A stretch of 64,000 nt of DNA from Bradyrhizobium diazoefficiens. GTDB lineage: Bacteria; Pseudomonadota; Alphaproteobacteria; Rhizobiales; Xanthobacteraceae. The DNA lies in NCBI RefSeq assembly GCF_016599855.1, contig NZ_CP067041.1, positions 3,720,001 to 3,784,000 on the forward strand, read 5' to 3'. A model generated the notes under the pieces. That model had not been told where the DNA came from and made no database searches. It saw nothing but the letters and a program-made list of their open reading frames with translations. The position numbers were made by a program, and so were the translations under genes. This document shows, piece after piece, positions 8,969-18,481 of the stretch (position 1 is the first letter of the stretch; every line of letters starts with the position of its first letter).

Positions 8969-9187
8969 ATGGATGACTATCGTGATCTCGTAACGGTCGG
9001 CTTTGCGCTGCTGTGCGCCGGCATCATGCTGGTGGCGGGCCAGCTCTACATCGAGCATCGTGCGCCGGACTTCGGGCGCAGGGAGATCGAAACGCCGGTC
9101 CAGCCGGGACCGCCGCCCATGGTCTCGCACACCCCGCGGCAGAAGGTCAGCCAGTCCGCCGATCTCGCCGGAAAGCGACCGATCTGA
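8969..9187 (+). CDS. Small single-pass membrane protein, probable general stress gene
   Basis: 72 residues: one membrane segment (about 7-24, VGFALLCAGIMLVAGQL) then a short proline-rich polar tail (PVQPGPPPMVSHTP). The ATG at 8969 was chosen over an in-frame ATG at 8738 because the upstream part has no protein character and a perfect EcfG promoter lies at 8912-8936, inside that upstream part. It lies divergent to rpoH and convergent with ftsH. Function unknown. Confidence 0.75.
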   Translation: MDDYRDLVTVGFALLCAGIMLVAGQLYIEHRAPDFGRREIETPVQPGPPPMVSHTPRQKVSQSADLAGKRPI

Positions 9188-9228
9188 CGCCTCAATCATG
9201 GGGTTCGCCGGCGGCCGCTTCGCCGGAC

Positions 9229-11067
9229 CTACACCGCCCGCAGGCCTTCCTTGGGCATCTCGCGGATCAGCGCGTCAATATCGCTTTGCTCCAGCGTCTC
9301 CTTCTCCAGCAGCTTCTTTGCGGCGCGGTCGAGAATGGACCGTCGCATGGTCAGAAGGCCCTGCGTCCGCTGGAACACGTTGTCCACGATCACCCTGACC
9401 TCGCGGTCGACGGCCGCTGCCGTCTCCTCCGCGTACTCGCGCTCGCGGACGGGATAGGGGTGGTCGGTGCTGGCCAGGAAATTGCCGGGATCGCGCTCAT
9501 AGGCGATGCTACCGAGCTGTTCCGACATGCCGTAGCGCGTCACCATGCTGCGGGCGATGTCGGTGACGCGGCGCAGATCGTCGGCCGCGCCAGTGGAGAG
9601 ATGACCGAACACGATCAATTCGGCGGCACGGCCGCCGAGCAGAACCGCCATCTTGTTTTCCAGCTCCTCCTTGGTCATCAGGAAGCGGTCCTCGATTGGC
9701 CGCTGAATGGTGTAGCCGAGCGCCCCCACGCCGCGGGGAATGATCGAGACCTTGTGGACGGGATCCACCCCCGGCAGAGAGAGGGCGATCAGCGCGTGAC
9801 CCATCTCGTGATAGGCGACGATCTCGCGTTCGCGGGGGTTGAGAAGGCGGTTCCGCTTCTCGAGGCCCGCGATCATCCGCTCGACGGCGTTGTTGAAGTC
9901 GCTCATGCCGACCGCCTTGGCGCCGCGGCGTGTGGCGAGCAACGCCGCCTCATTGACGAGGTTGGCGAGATCGGCGCCGGTGAACCCCGGCGTCAGCGCG
10001 GCGACGGCGTCCGGCTCGACGTCGGGAGCGAGGCGCACCTTAGTCATGTGAACCTTCAGGATATCGATACGGCCCTTCTTGTCGGGGCGATCGACCAGCA
10101 CCTGGCGATCAAAGCGACCGGCGCGGAGCAGGGCGGGATCGAGGATTTCCGGCCGATTGGTTGCGGCGAGGATCACGAGCCCGGACCGCGAGTCGAACCC
10201 GTCGAGCTCGACCAACAATTGATTGAGCGTCTGCTCCTTTTCGTCGTGGCCGCCTGCGAACGGGCCGATCCCACGCGCGCGGCCAAGCGCGTCGAGTTCG
10301 TCGATGAAGATGATGGCAGGCGCCTTGTCGTGCGCCTGCTGGAAGAGGTCACGGACACGCGCGGCACCGACCCCGACGAACATCTCGACGAACTCGGAAC
10401 CCGAGATCGAGAAGAACGGCACCTTCGCCTCGCCCGCCACCGCCTTGGCCAGCAGGGTTTTGCCTGTGCCGGGCGGCCCCACCAGCAGGATGCCTTTCGG
10501 CATCCGCCCGCCGAGCCGGCCATAGTCGCCGGGAGCCTTCAGAAAATCGACGACTTCGCGAAGCTCATCCTTGGCTTCGTCGACGCCGGCGACGTCGGCA
10601 AAGGTGACGCCGGTATTGGATTCGACATAAATCTTGGCCTTGCTTTTGCCGATCTGCATCAGGCCGCCGCCGAGGCCTCCGCCTTCCGCGATGCGACGGC
10701 CGATGTACCACCACAGACCAAAGAACAGCAGGACCGGCATGAGCCATGACAGAAGGTCGCGGAAAAAGGTACTTTCGATCTGGCCCGTGAAGCGGACATT
10801 GTGCTTCTCGAGCTCCTGGGCAATGTCCTGATCGACGCGCGTCGTGATGAATTGCTTCTGTCCGCTCTTCAACGGCTCTTTGAGCGTGCCCTGCAAGGTG
10901 CGATCCGAGATGCCGACACTCTCGATCTTGTTGTCGCGCAAGAGCTGCTGGTATTGGCTGTACGGGATCACAGCGATTTGGCTGGCGGTCGTGATCAGGT
11001 GCTGGATGAGCAGAACGGCAAAAACGGCGGCGACGGCATAGGCGATGTTGAAGCGGGTTTTCGTCAT
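9229..11067 (-). CDS. ftsH: ATP-dependent zinc metalloprotease FtsH
   Basis: 612 residues from the ATG at 11067; the frame is open further upstream but that part lacks protein character. Two membrane helices (about 8-26 and 105-122) flank a periplasmic domain. The AAA module has Walker A GPPGTGKT (197-204), Walker B IIFIDE (252-257) and the arginine-finger segment LLRAGRFD; the protease site is HEMGH (420-424). FtsH degrades membrane proteins and regulators such as sigma-32. It lacks the long acidic C-terminal tail of many housekeeping FtsH proteins and sits beside an rpoH gene, so it may be a second, stress-linked copy. Confidence 0.95.
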   Translation of the reverse strand: MTKTRFNIAYAVAAVFAVLLIQHLITTASQIAVIPYSQYQQLLRDNKIESVGISDRTLQGTLKEPLKSGQKQFITTRVDQDIAQELEKHNVRFTGQIESTFFRDLLSWLMPVLLFFGLWWYIGRRIAEGGGLGGGLMQIGKSKAKIYVESNTGVTFADVAGVDEAKDELREVVDFLKAPGDYGRLGGRMPKGILLVGPPGTGKTLLAKAVAGEAKVPFFSISGSEFVEMFVGVGAARVRDLFQQAHDKAPAIIFIDELDALGRARGIGPFAGGHDEKEQTLNQLLVELDGFDSRSGLVILAATNRPEILDPALLRAGRFDRQVLVDRPDKKGRIDILKVHMTKVRLAPDVEPDAVAALTPGFTGADLANLVNEAALLATRRGAKAVGMSDFNNAVERMIAGLEKRNRLLNPREREIVAYHEMGHALIALSLPGVDPVHKVSIIPRGVGALGYTIQRPIEDRFLMTKEELENKMAVLLGGRAAELIVFGHLSTGAADDLRRVTDIARSMVTRYGMSEQLGSIAYERDPGNFLASTDHPYPVREREYAEETAAAVDREVRVIVDNVFQRTQGLLTMRRSILDRAAKKLLEKETLEQSDIDALIREMPKEGLRAV

Positions 11068-11109
11068 GCGAGCGCTCGAGATGACGGTGGAGGAACCGGC
11101 CGGAAGGCT

Positions 11110-11134
11110 GACGCCGGAACGACCGGACTGTTCC
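11110..11134 (-). promoter_or_regulatory. EcfG-like promoter, one mismatch, upstream of ftsH
   Basis: On the minus strand: GGAAC (11134-11130), 16-base spacer, CGTC (11113-11110) instead of CGTT, ending 42 bases before the ftsH ATG. The mismatch makes this a weak prediction. Confidence 0.3.
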
Positions 11135-11249
11135 GGGATAACCGGGCCGCACAGGCTTGGTTTCAAGAATGGGCTTGGGCGGCCATTCGTGGCCGAGGCG
11201 CTGCCGCAGGAGGCTTGACGAGCCGCGGATATGCGAGCGACTGTCGGCC

Positions 11250-11993
11250 TCAGACCCTCGTGAGCCATGTTGCGAGCGGCGTTTTCCCGAGCCGCACCTC
11301 GCCAAGCGGGACCAGCGACGTGTCGTCAATGGGAGCGCCGTAATACTGCGCGCTGGGGTCTCCCACCACCGGACGGCTGTCGCCGGCGGCTTTCAGGCGG
11401 CGCGCAACGAACTCATGGAAGGGAGCCTTCTCGGGGCCTGCGATATCGATCGTCCCGTTCAGTGGACGTCCCGTAGCGATCTCCGCGAGGCTATCAACCA
11501 CGTCGTCGGATGCGATCGGCTGAAACAGCGCCGATGGAACGACGATATTGCCTCCGACCGCGCTCGCTTCGCCAATGGCGCCGAGGAATTCAAAGAACTG
11601 GGTGGCACGGACGACCGAATAGGGGACCGAAGAGGCCTTGACGATGGTCTCCTGGGCAAGCTTCGCAAGAAAATAGGCGATGTCGGGCGACCGATCCGTT
11701 CCCACGATCGACAGCGCCACGTGATGCTTGACGCCCGCTGCGGCCTCGGCCGTGACGAGATTCTTGCTCGACTGCTCGAAGAATTCCAGCACGGCGGCAG
11801 GCTCCCAGGACGGCGCGTTGGCGACGTCGACGACAACGTCCGCCCCAGCCAGTGCCGCAGCGAGGCCTTCTCCGGTCACGGCGTTCACGCCCGATTTGGG
11901 CGAGGCTGGCACGGCCTCGTGGCCCTGCTGCTTGAGCTTCGCCACGAGCTTGGATCCAATCAATCCGGTCCCGCCGATCACGACGATCTTCAT
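11250..11993 (-). CDS. NmrA-like/atypical short-chain dehydrogenase family protein
   Basis: 247 residues from an ATG preceded by GGAGGAG. The Rossmann motif IVVIGGTGLIGSKLV opens the protein, with LAGADVVVDVANAP near residue 50 and no YxxxK catalytic pair in the usual place, as in NmrA-like and atypical (extended) SDR proteins that bind NAD(P)H and often act as redox sensors or quinone-linked enzymes. Monocistronic by position. Substrate unknown. Confidence 0.82.
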   Translation of the reverse strand: MKIVVIGGTGLIGSKLVAKLKQQGHEAVPASPKSGVNAVTGEGLAAALAGADVVVDVANAPSWEPAAVLEFFEQSSKNLVTAEAAAGVKHHVALSIVGTDRSPDIAYFLAKLAQETIVKASSVPYSVVRATQFFEFLGAIGEASAVGGNIVVPSALFQPIASDDVVDSLAEIATGRPLNGTIDIAGPEKAPFHEFVARRLKAAGDSRPVVGDPSAQYYGAPIDDTSLVPLGEVRLGKTPLATWLTRV

Positions 11994-12366
11994 GGCAGGT
12001 CTCCTCCGCATGTGACGAACGCGAGACGATCAGGGCCCCCTGGCCGATCATGTCGGCCAGCATCGGCTGCGAACGGCGCCATCATAGCAGAGTTGCCGGT
12101 GTTTTGTCCGACGTGTTAAGCGGCAAACGAAAACCCTCGTGAAAACAATCCCCCGGCTACTGTGCATGGGGTTGTTTTCACGGTTTCGGTTTGGACGGCT
12201 TTAAGGAATGCCAAAATAGTAGTCAGTCGGTGCAGCAAAGCGGCAATCCACCGCTTTATGCGGCTCTGACGTTGCAAATCCCCGGGGATTCCGCGTCAAT
12301 CGCCATGGCCGTGCCGATCGTCCTAACTGCGTCCGGCTCCCGGGTTCCTCAAGCCAACTGCGAATC
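11994..12366. other. Divergent intergenic region with a dispersed repeat
   Basis: This 373-base gap separates the divergent NmrA-like gene and recJ. Its only recognisable element is the hairpin repeat at 12140-12181. The last 180 bases before recJ show no clear promoter or ribosome site. Confidence 0.5.
12140..12181. repeat. Dispersed hairpin repeat, copy 1
   Basis: Arms GTGAAAACAA (12140-12149) and TTGTTTTCAC (12172-12181) fold into a hairpin with a GGCTACTGTGCAT loop. The 27 bases 12153-12179 recur perfectly, inverted, at 29953-29979. The element is non-coding in both places and looks like a chromosomal dispersed repeat. Confidence 0.8.
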
Positions 12367-14208
12367 ATGACGCCGCCCGCCACCGCCTTGCCCGTCGAAC
12401 AGCCCCAGGGCTTCCTGGGCGTGGCGCGCTCGCTCACTGACAAGCTCTGGCGCAATCGGCTGGATGCGCGCGGCGCCGCCACGGCGCTCGCCATCGTGCA
12501 ACGCCACCAGCTCCCGGAATTGCTGGCGCGCGTGCTGGCCGGCCGGGGCGTCGACATAGACGCTGTCCCCGACTTCCTCGATCCGACCATCCGAAAGCTG
12601 ATGCCGGATCCGTTCACGGTGACGGAAATGGAGGCCGCCGCCAAACGCATCGCGGACGCGGCAGCGAAGGGCGAGACCGTCGCGATCTTCGGCGACTACG
12701 ACGTCGACGGCGCGACCTCGGCGGCGCTGCTCGCCTGGCACCTTCGCCATTGCGGGCTCGATCCGCTGATCCACATTCCTGATCGTATTTTTGAGGGCTA
12801 CGGGCCGAACACCGAAGCGGTGCGAGCGCTGGCCGCGAAGGGCGCCACGCTGCTCGTCACCGTCGATTGCGGCACCACCAGTATCGAGCCGCTCGCCGAG
12901 GCAAAGCGGCTCGGCATGTCCGTGGTCGTGATCGACCATCACCAAGCCGGCACTGAGCTGCCGGAGGTTGACGCACTGGTCAACCCGAACCGGCTCGACG
13001 ATCTCTCCGGCCTCGGCCATCTCGCCGCTGTCGGCCTCGTGCTGGTGACGCTGGTCGCGGTCAATCGCGAATTGCGCCAGCGCGGCTTCTGGAGCGCGGA
13101 GCTGCCCGAGCCCGATCTGCTCGGCATGTTGCATCACGTCGCACTCGGCACCGTCGCCGACGTCGCCCCGTTGATCGGCCTGAACCGCGCCTTCGTTGCC
13201 AAAGGTCTGATCGCGATGCGGCGGCGCGACCATATCGGTCACACCGCGCTGATGGACGTGGCGCGGCTCAATGGACCGCCGGAGGCCTGGCATCTTGGCT
13301 TCATGCTGGGCCCGCGCGTCAATGCCGGCGGCCGCATCGGCCGCGCCGACCTCGGCGTGCGGCTGCTGCTCGAAGGAGACGGCGTCGAGGCCGCACGGAT
13401 CGCCGCCGAGCTCGACCGTCTCAACAGCGAACGCCGCGTCATCGAGCAGGCTGCGGAAGCGCAGGCCGAAGCCGAGGCGCTCGCCTCGATCGGGCTGGAG
13501 GACAAGCTCGGCGTCATCGTCACCGCGTCCGAAGGCTGGCACCCCGGCGTGGTCGGCCTTGTCGCCTCGCGGCTGAAAGAGAAGTTCTCGCGGCCTGCAT
13601 TCGCGATTGCGCTGGAGCCGGGTGGCATCGGCACCGGCTCGGGCCGCTCGATCGCGGGCGTCGACCTCGGCAAGGTCGTGCGGCAGGCGGTCGCCGACGG
13701 CGTTCTGCTCAAGGGCGGCGGCCATGCGATGGCCGCGGGCGTGACGCTGCGGAAAGAGAAGCTCGCCGAATTCCGCGCCTATCTCGAGAATGCGCTGGCG
13801 CAGGACGTCGCCGAGGCGCGCCATGTCAACGAGCTCTACATCGACGGCGCGGTCTCTGCGCGCGCGGTGACGACGGAGCTTGCGACCACGCTCAATCGCG
13901 CCGGTCCCTTCGGGAGCGGCAATCCGGAGCCGGTGCTGGCGCTGCCGGCGCACCAGCTCGTGTTCGCCGACGAGGTCGGGCAGGCGCACCTAAGGCTGCG
14001 TTTCAAGTCCGGTGATGGCGCCATCGTCAACGGCGTCGCGTTCCGTTCGGTCGGGCAGAAGCTCGGCAACGCGATTCTTGCCAATCGTGGCCAGCAGCTG
14101 CATGTCGCGGGCTCATTGTCGGTTGATCGCTATCAAGGCGCCGAGCGCGTGCAGTTCCGCGTCATCGACGTCGCGCTGCCGGACCAGGGGCCATCCGTGA
14201 TCAGGTAG
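12367..14208 (+). CDS. recJ: Single-stranded-DNA-specific exonuclease RecJ
   Basis: 613 residues, slightly longer than E. coli RecJ. DHH-family motifs are all visible: FGDYDVDGATSAALLAW near residue 111, VTVDCGTT near 160, VIDHHQAG near 188, and the DHHA1 motif KGGGHAMAAGVTL near 450 followed by an OB-fold region. It digests single-stranded DNA 5' to 3' in recombination and mismatch repair. The ATG lacks an obvious ribosome site. A short-chain dehydrogenase starts 34 bases downstream. Confidence 0.95.
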   Translation: MTPPATALPVEQPQGFLGVARSLTDKLWRNRLDARGAATALAIVQRHQLPELLARVLAGRGVDIDAVPDFLDPTIRKLMPDPFTVTEMEAAAKRIADAAAKGETVAIFGDYDVDGATSAALLAWHLRHCGLDPLIHIPDRIFEGYGPNTEAVRALAAKGATLLVTVDCGTTSIEPLAEAKRLGMSVVVIDHHQAGTELPEVDALVNPNRLDDLSGLGHLAAVGLVLVTLVAVNRELRQRGFWSAELPEPDLLGMLHHVALGTVADVAPLIGLNRAFVAKGLIAMRRRDHIGHTALMDVARLNGPPEAWHLGFMLGPRVNAGGRIGRADLGVRLLLEGDGVEAARIAAELDRLNSERRVIEQAAEAQAEAEALASIGLEDKLGVIVTASEGWHPGVVGLVASRLKEKFSRPAFAIALEPGGIGTGSGRSIAGVDLGKVVRQAVADGVLLKGGGHAMAAGVTLRKEKLAEFRAYLENALAQDVAEARHVNELYIDGAVSARAVTTELATTLNRAGPFGSGNPEPVLALPAHQLVFADEVGQAHLRLRFKSGDGAIVNGVAFRSVGQKLGNAILANRGQQLHVAGSLSVDRYQGAERVQFRVIDVALPDQGPSVIR

Positions 14209-14242
14209 CGTCCGCAAACAACAAAGAAGAAAGGGAGTGAAT

Positions 14243-15052
14243 ATGACAGGGCAAGTTCAGGGCAAGGTCGCACTGGTAACCGGCGGCGCATCCGGTATTG
14301 GCGAGGCCATCGTCGAGCTGTTCGCACGCGAGGGCGCCACCGTCATCGCGACCGATATCGACGAGCTGCGCGGCCCCGAGCTTGTCAACCGCATCACCAA
14401 GGCCGGCGGCAAGGCGGTTTTCCTGGAGCAGGACGTCACCAGCGAGGAGCGCTGGATCGAGATCGTCGCCGAGATCGCGAAGCACTATGGCCGGCTCGAC
14501 ATCATGGTCTCAAACGCCGGCATCGGCATTGCCGTGCCTTCGATCGTCGACATGACGCTCGGCGACTGGCGCAAGCAGAACGCGATCAACCTCGATGGCG
14601 TGTTCCTTTCCGTGAAACACTGCCTCCCGCTGATGCGCAAGCATGGCGGCGGTTCGATCGTCATGATGTCCTCGCTCGCGGGCCTGCGCGGCGCGCCGGG
14701 GCTGTCGGCCTATTCGGCCACCAAGGGCGGCGTGCGCCTGTTCGCAAAGTCAATCGCGATGGAGTGCGCGGCAGCCGGCGATGGCATCCGCGTCAATTCG
14801 GTCCACCCCGGCATCATCGACACGCCGATCTGGGGCAAGATCCCGACCGGCGCGACTGGCGCCGGCCAGAATGCGCCGATCGATCCGGAGGAGCGCGCCA
14901 AGGTCGCGACGCCGCTTGGCCGTGCAGGCCAGGCTTCGGAGATCGCGTCGGGCGTGCTGTATCTGGCATCGGATGCCTCGCGCTACGTCACCGGCAGCGA
15001 GCTCGTCATCGATGGCGGCATGAACGCCGGCGGCGTACCGCGACGGGCATGA
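14243..15052 (+). CDS. SDR family oxidoreductase
   Basis: 269 residues from the ATG at 14243, which has AGGGAG five bases upstream; a GTG six bases earlier is the alternative. Classical SDR motifs: TGGASGIG (cofactor), NAGIG, the catalytic YSATKGG pair and HPGIIDTPIW. It oxidises or reduces an alcohol or ketone with NAD(P). It is followed by a class II aldolase-fold gene, hinting at a small catabolic pair, but the substrate is unknown. Confidence 0.9.
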   Translation: MTGQVQGKVALVTGGASGIGEAIVELFAREGATVIATDIDELRGPELVNRITKAGGKAVFLEQDVTSEERWIEIVAEIAKHYGRLDIMVSNAGIGIAVPSIVDMTLGDWRKQNAINLDGVFLSVKHCLPLMRKHGGGSIVMMSSLAGLRGAPGLSAYSATKGGVRLFAKSIAMECAAAGDGIRVNSVHPGIIDTPIWGKIPTGATGAGQNAPIDPEERAKVATPLGRAGQASEIASGVLYLASDASRYVTGSELVIDGGMNAGGVPRRA

Positions 15053-15146
15053 AACATGCAGAGCAGCGTGGCGGCCATAAGGGCTGACGCGCTCGCGTCG
15101 GCCCTGTAAAACCCGCACGTCTCCTGCCCGATAAGGTCTCCTCGCC

Positions 15147-15938
15147 ATGGCGCACAGCCTTCACGCCTCCTCATCCGCGCCCGTCCGCTCGAACCGGCCG
15201 GACCTCGCGACCGATGCGATCCGCACCGCGCGCGAGGATCTCGCCGCCTGTTTTCGCATAGCGGCACGTAACGGGTTTGAGGAGGGCATCTGCAACCATT
15301 TCTCGGCCGTCGTGCCCGGCCATGATGATCTCTTCCTGGTCAATCCCTACGGCTATGCCTTTCGCGAACTGACCGCCTCAAAACTCCTGATCTGCGATTT
15401 CCACGGCCATGTGCTCGATGGCGAGGGCGAGCCCGAGGCGACCGCGTTCTATATCCATGCCGAGATGCACAAGCGCCTGCCGCGCGCGAAGGTCGCGTTC
15501 CACACCCACATGCCCTATGCGACGGCGCTGTCGATGACCGAAGGCGATCCCCTGATCTGGGCCGGGCAAACCGCGCTGAAATTCTATGGCCGCACGGCGG
15601 TCGACCGCGACTACAACGGCCTCGCGCTCGATAACCGCGAAGGCGCGCGGATCGCGTCGACCGTAGGTGATGCCGACATCATCTTCATGAAGCATCACGG
15701 CGTGATGGTGCTGGCGCCGACGATCGCGGAAGCTTGGGACGATCTCTACTATCTCGAACGCGCCGCCGAAGTGCAGGTGCTGGCGATGTCGACGGGCCGC
15801 AAGGTGCTGCCGGTCGATCCCGAGATCGCGGCCGCGACCTACAAGCAGATGCGCGAAGGCGATTCCGAATCCGCGCTACTGCATCTCGCCGCGATCCGCC
15901 GCCAGCTCGACGCGGAAGAGCCGCAGTACCGCCACTGA
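15147..15938 (+). CDS. Class II aldolase/adducin family protein
   Basis: 263 residues. The fold is recognised from NGFEEGICNHFSAVVPG near residue 38, the metal-ligand pair in FHTHMPYATALS (near 118) and MKHHGVMVLAPT (near 185). Many proteins of this type in alphaproteobacteria keep the zinc site but have no known aldolase reaction. It follows the SDR gene by 94 bases on the same strand. Confidence 0.88.
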   Translation: MAHSLHASSSAPVRSNRPDLATDAIRTAREDLAACFRIAARNGFEEGICNHFSAVVPGHDDLFLVNPYGYAFRELTASKLLICDFHGHVLDGEGEPEATAFYIHAEMHKRLPRAKVAFHTHMPYATALSMTEGDPLIWAGQTALKFYGRTAVDRDYNGLALDNREGARIASTVGDADIIFMKHHGVMVLAPTIAEAWDDLYYLERAAEVQVLAMSTGRKVLPVDPEIAAATYKQMREGDSESALLHLAAIRRQLDAEEPQYRH

Positions 15939-15944
15939 GGCCCT

Positions 15945-17171
15945 CTACGAGCCCTGCCGCAGCTTTGCCAGCACCTTCAGCCCGCCATAGCCATCGGCGG
16001 GCGTGATTCCGGCGCGCTGCTGAAAATCCTTGATTGCCTTCATGGTGTCATTGCCGACGCGGCCGTCAGTGCCGCCGGTGTCAAAACCGGCCTTGGTCAG
16101 CCGCGTCTGCATCTCCTGCACCTCGGCGAGTGTCAGCACGCGTTCGGAGCCGGGGAAGGGCTGGATGAAGGGCGGCGCGCCGAGGCAGCGGTCGCCGAGA
16201 TGGCAGATCGCGAGCGCGTAATTCATGGAAGGGTTGTAGCTCTTCACCGAATAGAAATTCGGCCCCAGCAGGAAGGTCGGTCCGCCCGCGACCGGCGTCC
16301 ACATCTGCGCGGATGCATTCGGTTGCGGGAACGGCTGGCCGTCGGCACGGGTAACGCCGGCCGCCTGCCATGCCGCATAGGTCCGGCTGCCGCTCATCTC
16401 ACCGGGCGCGCGTACCTCGTAGCCCCAGTGCTCGCCGCGGTGCCATTTGCCGCGATTGACGAGATATTTTGCGGTCGATCCCAGCGCGTCGTCGGGCTTG
16501 CCGAACGGCGACACCTTGCCGTCGCCATCATAGTCGATGCCGACATTGAGCCAGACCTCAGGCATCCACTGCGAATGCCCCATCGCACCGGCCCATGAGC
16601 CGCGCATCTCCTCCGGCGTGCTCCAGCCCTTGTCGACGATGCGCAACGCATTGATCAGCTCGGTTTCCCAATAGGCTTTGCGACGCGGCTCGTTCCAGGC
16701 GAGCGCGGCGAGCGAGGGAAACACCGGTGTCATGTGGTTCTGCTGTACCAATGGATCGCCGTAAGCCGACTCCACGCCCCAGAGCGCCAGCAGCGTGCCA
16801 CGCTCGACGCCGAAATCTCGCTCGATACGCGCGAACAGCGCCTCATTGTTCTTGAGCGCGATCTTGCCATTGATGATGCGCCAGTCGGAGACGCGGCGGT
16901 TGATGTATTGCCAGAGCTGCTCGTGGAATTCCGGCTGGTTGCGCATCTGCTTGAACACGCTCATGTCGGGCTCGACCCGCGCCATCGCGCGCTGCCAGGC
17001 CGCGGCCGAAATGCCTTTCGCCATCGCTCGCGCGCGAAAACCTTCGCGCCATTCGTCAAAGCCCGGAGGCGAAGCAAGCACGCGCGCTGGCGATGCAAGC
17101 AGGGCTGCGCCGAGCGCTGATTGCAACAACGCACGACGGGCGCGATGGGCCGAGGAATCAGTGTGTTTCAT
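15945..17171 (-). CDS. Lytic murein transglycosylase (MltB type) with peptidoglycan-binding domain
   Basis: 408 residues from the ATG at 17171; the frame extends 54 codons upstream without protein character. It has a signal peptide with a twin arginine (HRARRALLQSALGAALLAS), the MltB catalytic domain with glutamate in GVESAYGDP near residue 145, the MGHSQWMPEV segment, and a C-terminal PG_binding_1 domain (VQEMQTRLTKAGFDTGGTDG). It cleaves glycan strands to 1,6-anhydro products in the periplasm. It ends six bases from the convergent aldolase gene. Confidence 0.92.
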   Translation of the reverse strand: MKHTDSSAHRARRALLQSALGAALLASPARVLASPPGFDEWREGFRARAMAKGISAAAWQRAMARVEPDMSVFKQMRNQPEFHEQLWQYINRRVSDWRIINGKIALKNNEALFARIERDFGVERGTLLALWGVESAYGDPLVQQNHMTPVFPSLAALAWNEPRRKAYWETELINALRIVDKGWSTPEEMRGSWAGAMGHSQWMPEVWLNVGIDYDGDGKVSPFGKPDDALGSTAKYLVNRGKWHRGEHWGYEVRAPGEMSGSRTYAAWQAAGVTRADGQPFPQPNASAQMWTPVAGGPTFLLGPNFYSVKSYNPSMNYALAICHLGDRCLGAPPFIQPFPGSERVLTLAEVQEMQTRLTKAGFDTGGTDGRVGNDTMKAIKDFQQRAGITPADGYGGLKVLAKLRQGS

Positions 17172-17304
17172 GAAAGCATTGTAGCGTGAAACATGCTCCT
17201 GTGAATCGGTTCCAGAAGCGGTGGAACAGGCCAATGCGTCGGCATTTCCCCGGAACAAATTGTCGCACTCTCGCATTCCCTCTCCACACATCGAGGAGGA
17301 CAAG

Positions 17305-17553
17305 ATGCGGAAATATCTGTTTGCGGCTGCCATGGTGACGGCAATCGCTGCCCCTGCATTCGCCGATGAAGTCGGCGTTCACGTCGGCCCCGTTGGCGCC
17401 GGCGTGACGGTGGGCCAGGCCCCCGAACACCGCGATCGTGATCGCACCACGGTGGTCAAGGAGCGTGCTCCTGCGGATCGCACCACGGTGATCAAGAAGG
17501 AAGATGAACTCGGCAACCGCAGCAAGACCGTGATTCATCACGACAACGATTGA
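17305..17553 (+). CDS. Small periplasmic protein with internal DRTTV repeat
   Basis: 82 residues. A ribosome site GAGGAGGAC precedes the ATG. Signal peptide about 1-20 (AIAAPAFA-DE), then GVHVGPVGAGVTVG and a duplicated motif, DRTTVVKERAPA then DRTTVIKKED, ending in a charged tail with His residues. The type is common as a small exported protein of unknown function in Bradyrhizobium relatives. A GGAAC sits 26 bases upstream but its -10 does not fit EcfG well. Confidence 0.78.
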   Translation: MRKYLFAAAMVTAIAAPAFADEVGVHVGPVGAGVTVGQAPEHRDRDRTTVVKERAPADRTTVIKKEDELGNRSKTVIHHDND

Positions 17554-17563
17554 CGAGGCAACA

Positions 17564-17588
17564 GGGCTCCGGCCTATCGCCGGAGCCC
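17564..17588 (+). terminator. Hairpin after the small periplasmic gene
   Basis: A nine-base stem (GGGCTCCGG/CCGGAGCCC) with a seven-base loop starts 11 bases after the stop codon. No T-run follows, so intrinsic termination is uncertain. Confidence 0.5.
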
Positions 17589-17621
17589 ACCTTACCTCCG
17601 AAACTTCACATCCGGGGTGGA

Positions 17622-17873
17622 ATGAAAATACGCGCACATGCCGAAAGCCATGTCGTCGAACTGGACGACGGATCGCAATGGCAGATTTTTCCAGGCGATC
17701 TCGCGGCAACGCTGAGCTGGAAGCCCGAAACCGATCTACACCTGGTACCCGACGAAGACCCAGTGAGCTCACACGTGCTCTTGAATACGGCGGATCAGAG
17801 CCGCGTGCGGGTGATCGCCGCGGGCGAGAGTTGGCCCGACGGCGAGGTTAGGAATGTGTTGAAGAGCGGATAG
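17622..17873 (+). CDS. Conserved small hypothetical protein
   Basis: 83 residues from ATG 17622, preceded by GGGGTGG. The sequence (VVELDDGSQWQIFPGDLAATLSW) is rich in beta-strand character and has no signal or membrane segment. The frame is open upstream to the previous gene, but the chosen ATG is where protein character begins. No function can be proposed. Confidence 0.65.
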   Translation: MKIRAHAESHVVELDDGSQWQIFPGDLAATLSWKPETDLHLVPDEDPVSSHVLLNTADQSRVRVIAAGESWPDGEVRNVLKSG

Positions 17874-17947
17874 TGATGGTGGCGACTTCCCGGATGGGGA
17901 TTGGGGCGACGGAGGAGGCGACTAGGCGCCATCCAGGCTTTGGCCGT

Positions 17948-18481
17948 CTAGTCTTCCTGCAATTCGGCTGCTATCCCGGCGAGCCACCGGCGTATGGTGG
18001 TTTCGGCGTTGGTGTCCAGGCCGCTGGCGAGACGTTTCTCCAACGCGATGACGCGTTCCCGGCACGCCTTCAGCAGCGTCGCGCCGCGCGGCGTCAGCGT
18101 CCATTGTTGGATGCGGCCGTGGACGGGATGTGGGGTCATCTCGATTGCGCCGTCGCGTTCAAGGTTGCGAATGATGACGCCTACGGTCTGCGGCGTGAGG
18201 AAGGTGAGGCGGGCGACGTCGGCACCGGATAGGCCCGGATAGGCATTCAGCATGGTCAGCACGGCGAATTGCGGCGAGGTCACGCCGAGATCGGCCAGCG
18301 TGCGTTCCATCTTCAGCCGGACCGCGGCGTGGGCCTGGCGCAGGAGGTAGCCGAGATAACCCTGCTCGCCGCGCTTGCCTTCGCCCGGAGCGGGCACGTG
18401 CACCGGGCCATCATCCTTTGCCGGGTCGGACGTCTTCCGTCCCGGTTGCGATCTTGTGATGCTGGCAGGCTTGCGCGTCAT
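17948..18481 (-). CDS. MarR family transcriptional regulator
   Basis: 177 residues. A variable basic N-terminus is followed by a MarR winged helix: YLLRQAHAAVRLKMERTL, LGVTSPQFAVLTMLNAYPG, the recognition helix ADVARLTFLTPQTVGVIIRNLER and the wing HPVHGRIQQWTLTPRG. It is divergent to the AhpD-like gene with 54 bases between, which contain twin palindromes. The ATG touches the first palindrome and has no ribosome site, so the transcript may be leaderless or the true start further in. It likely represses both genes. Confidence 0.9.
   Translation of the reverse strand: MTRKPASITRSQPGRKTSDPAKDDGPVHVPAPGEGKRGEQGYLGYLLRQAHAAVRLKMERTLADLGVTSPQFAVLTMLNAYPGLSGADVARLTFLTPQTVGVIIRNLERDGAIEMTPHPVHGRIQQWTLTPRGATLLKACRERVIALEKRLASGLDTNAETTIRRWLAGIAAELQED

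Noticed and set aside
9013..10749. 578-residue open frame on the plus strand
   Set aside because: It lies antisense to ftsH, has Arg/Gly/Asp-biased shadow composition and no family motifs.
12349..13989. 546-residue open frame on the minus strand
   Set aside because: Antisense to recJ; a shadow produced by high GC at third codon positions.
17272..17300. GGAAC upstream of the DRTTV small protein as an EcfG promoter
   Set aside because: The -10 would be CATT or GCAT; too poor a match.
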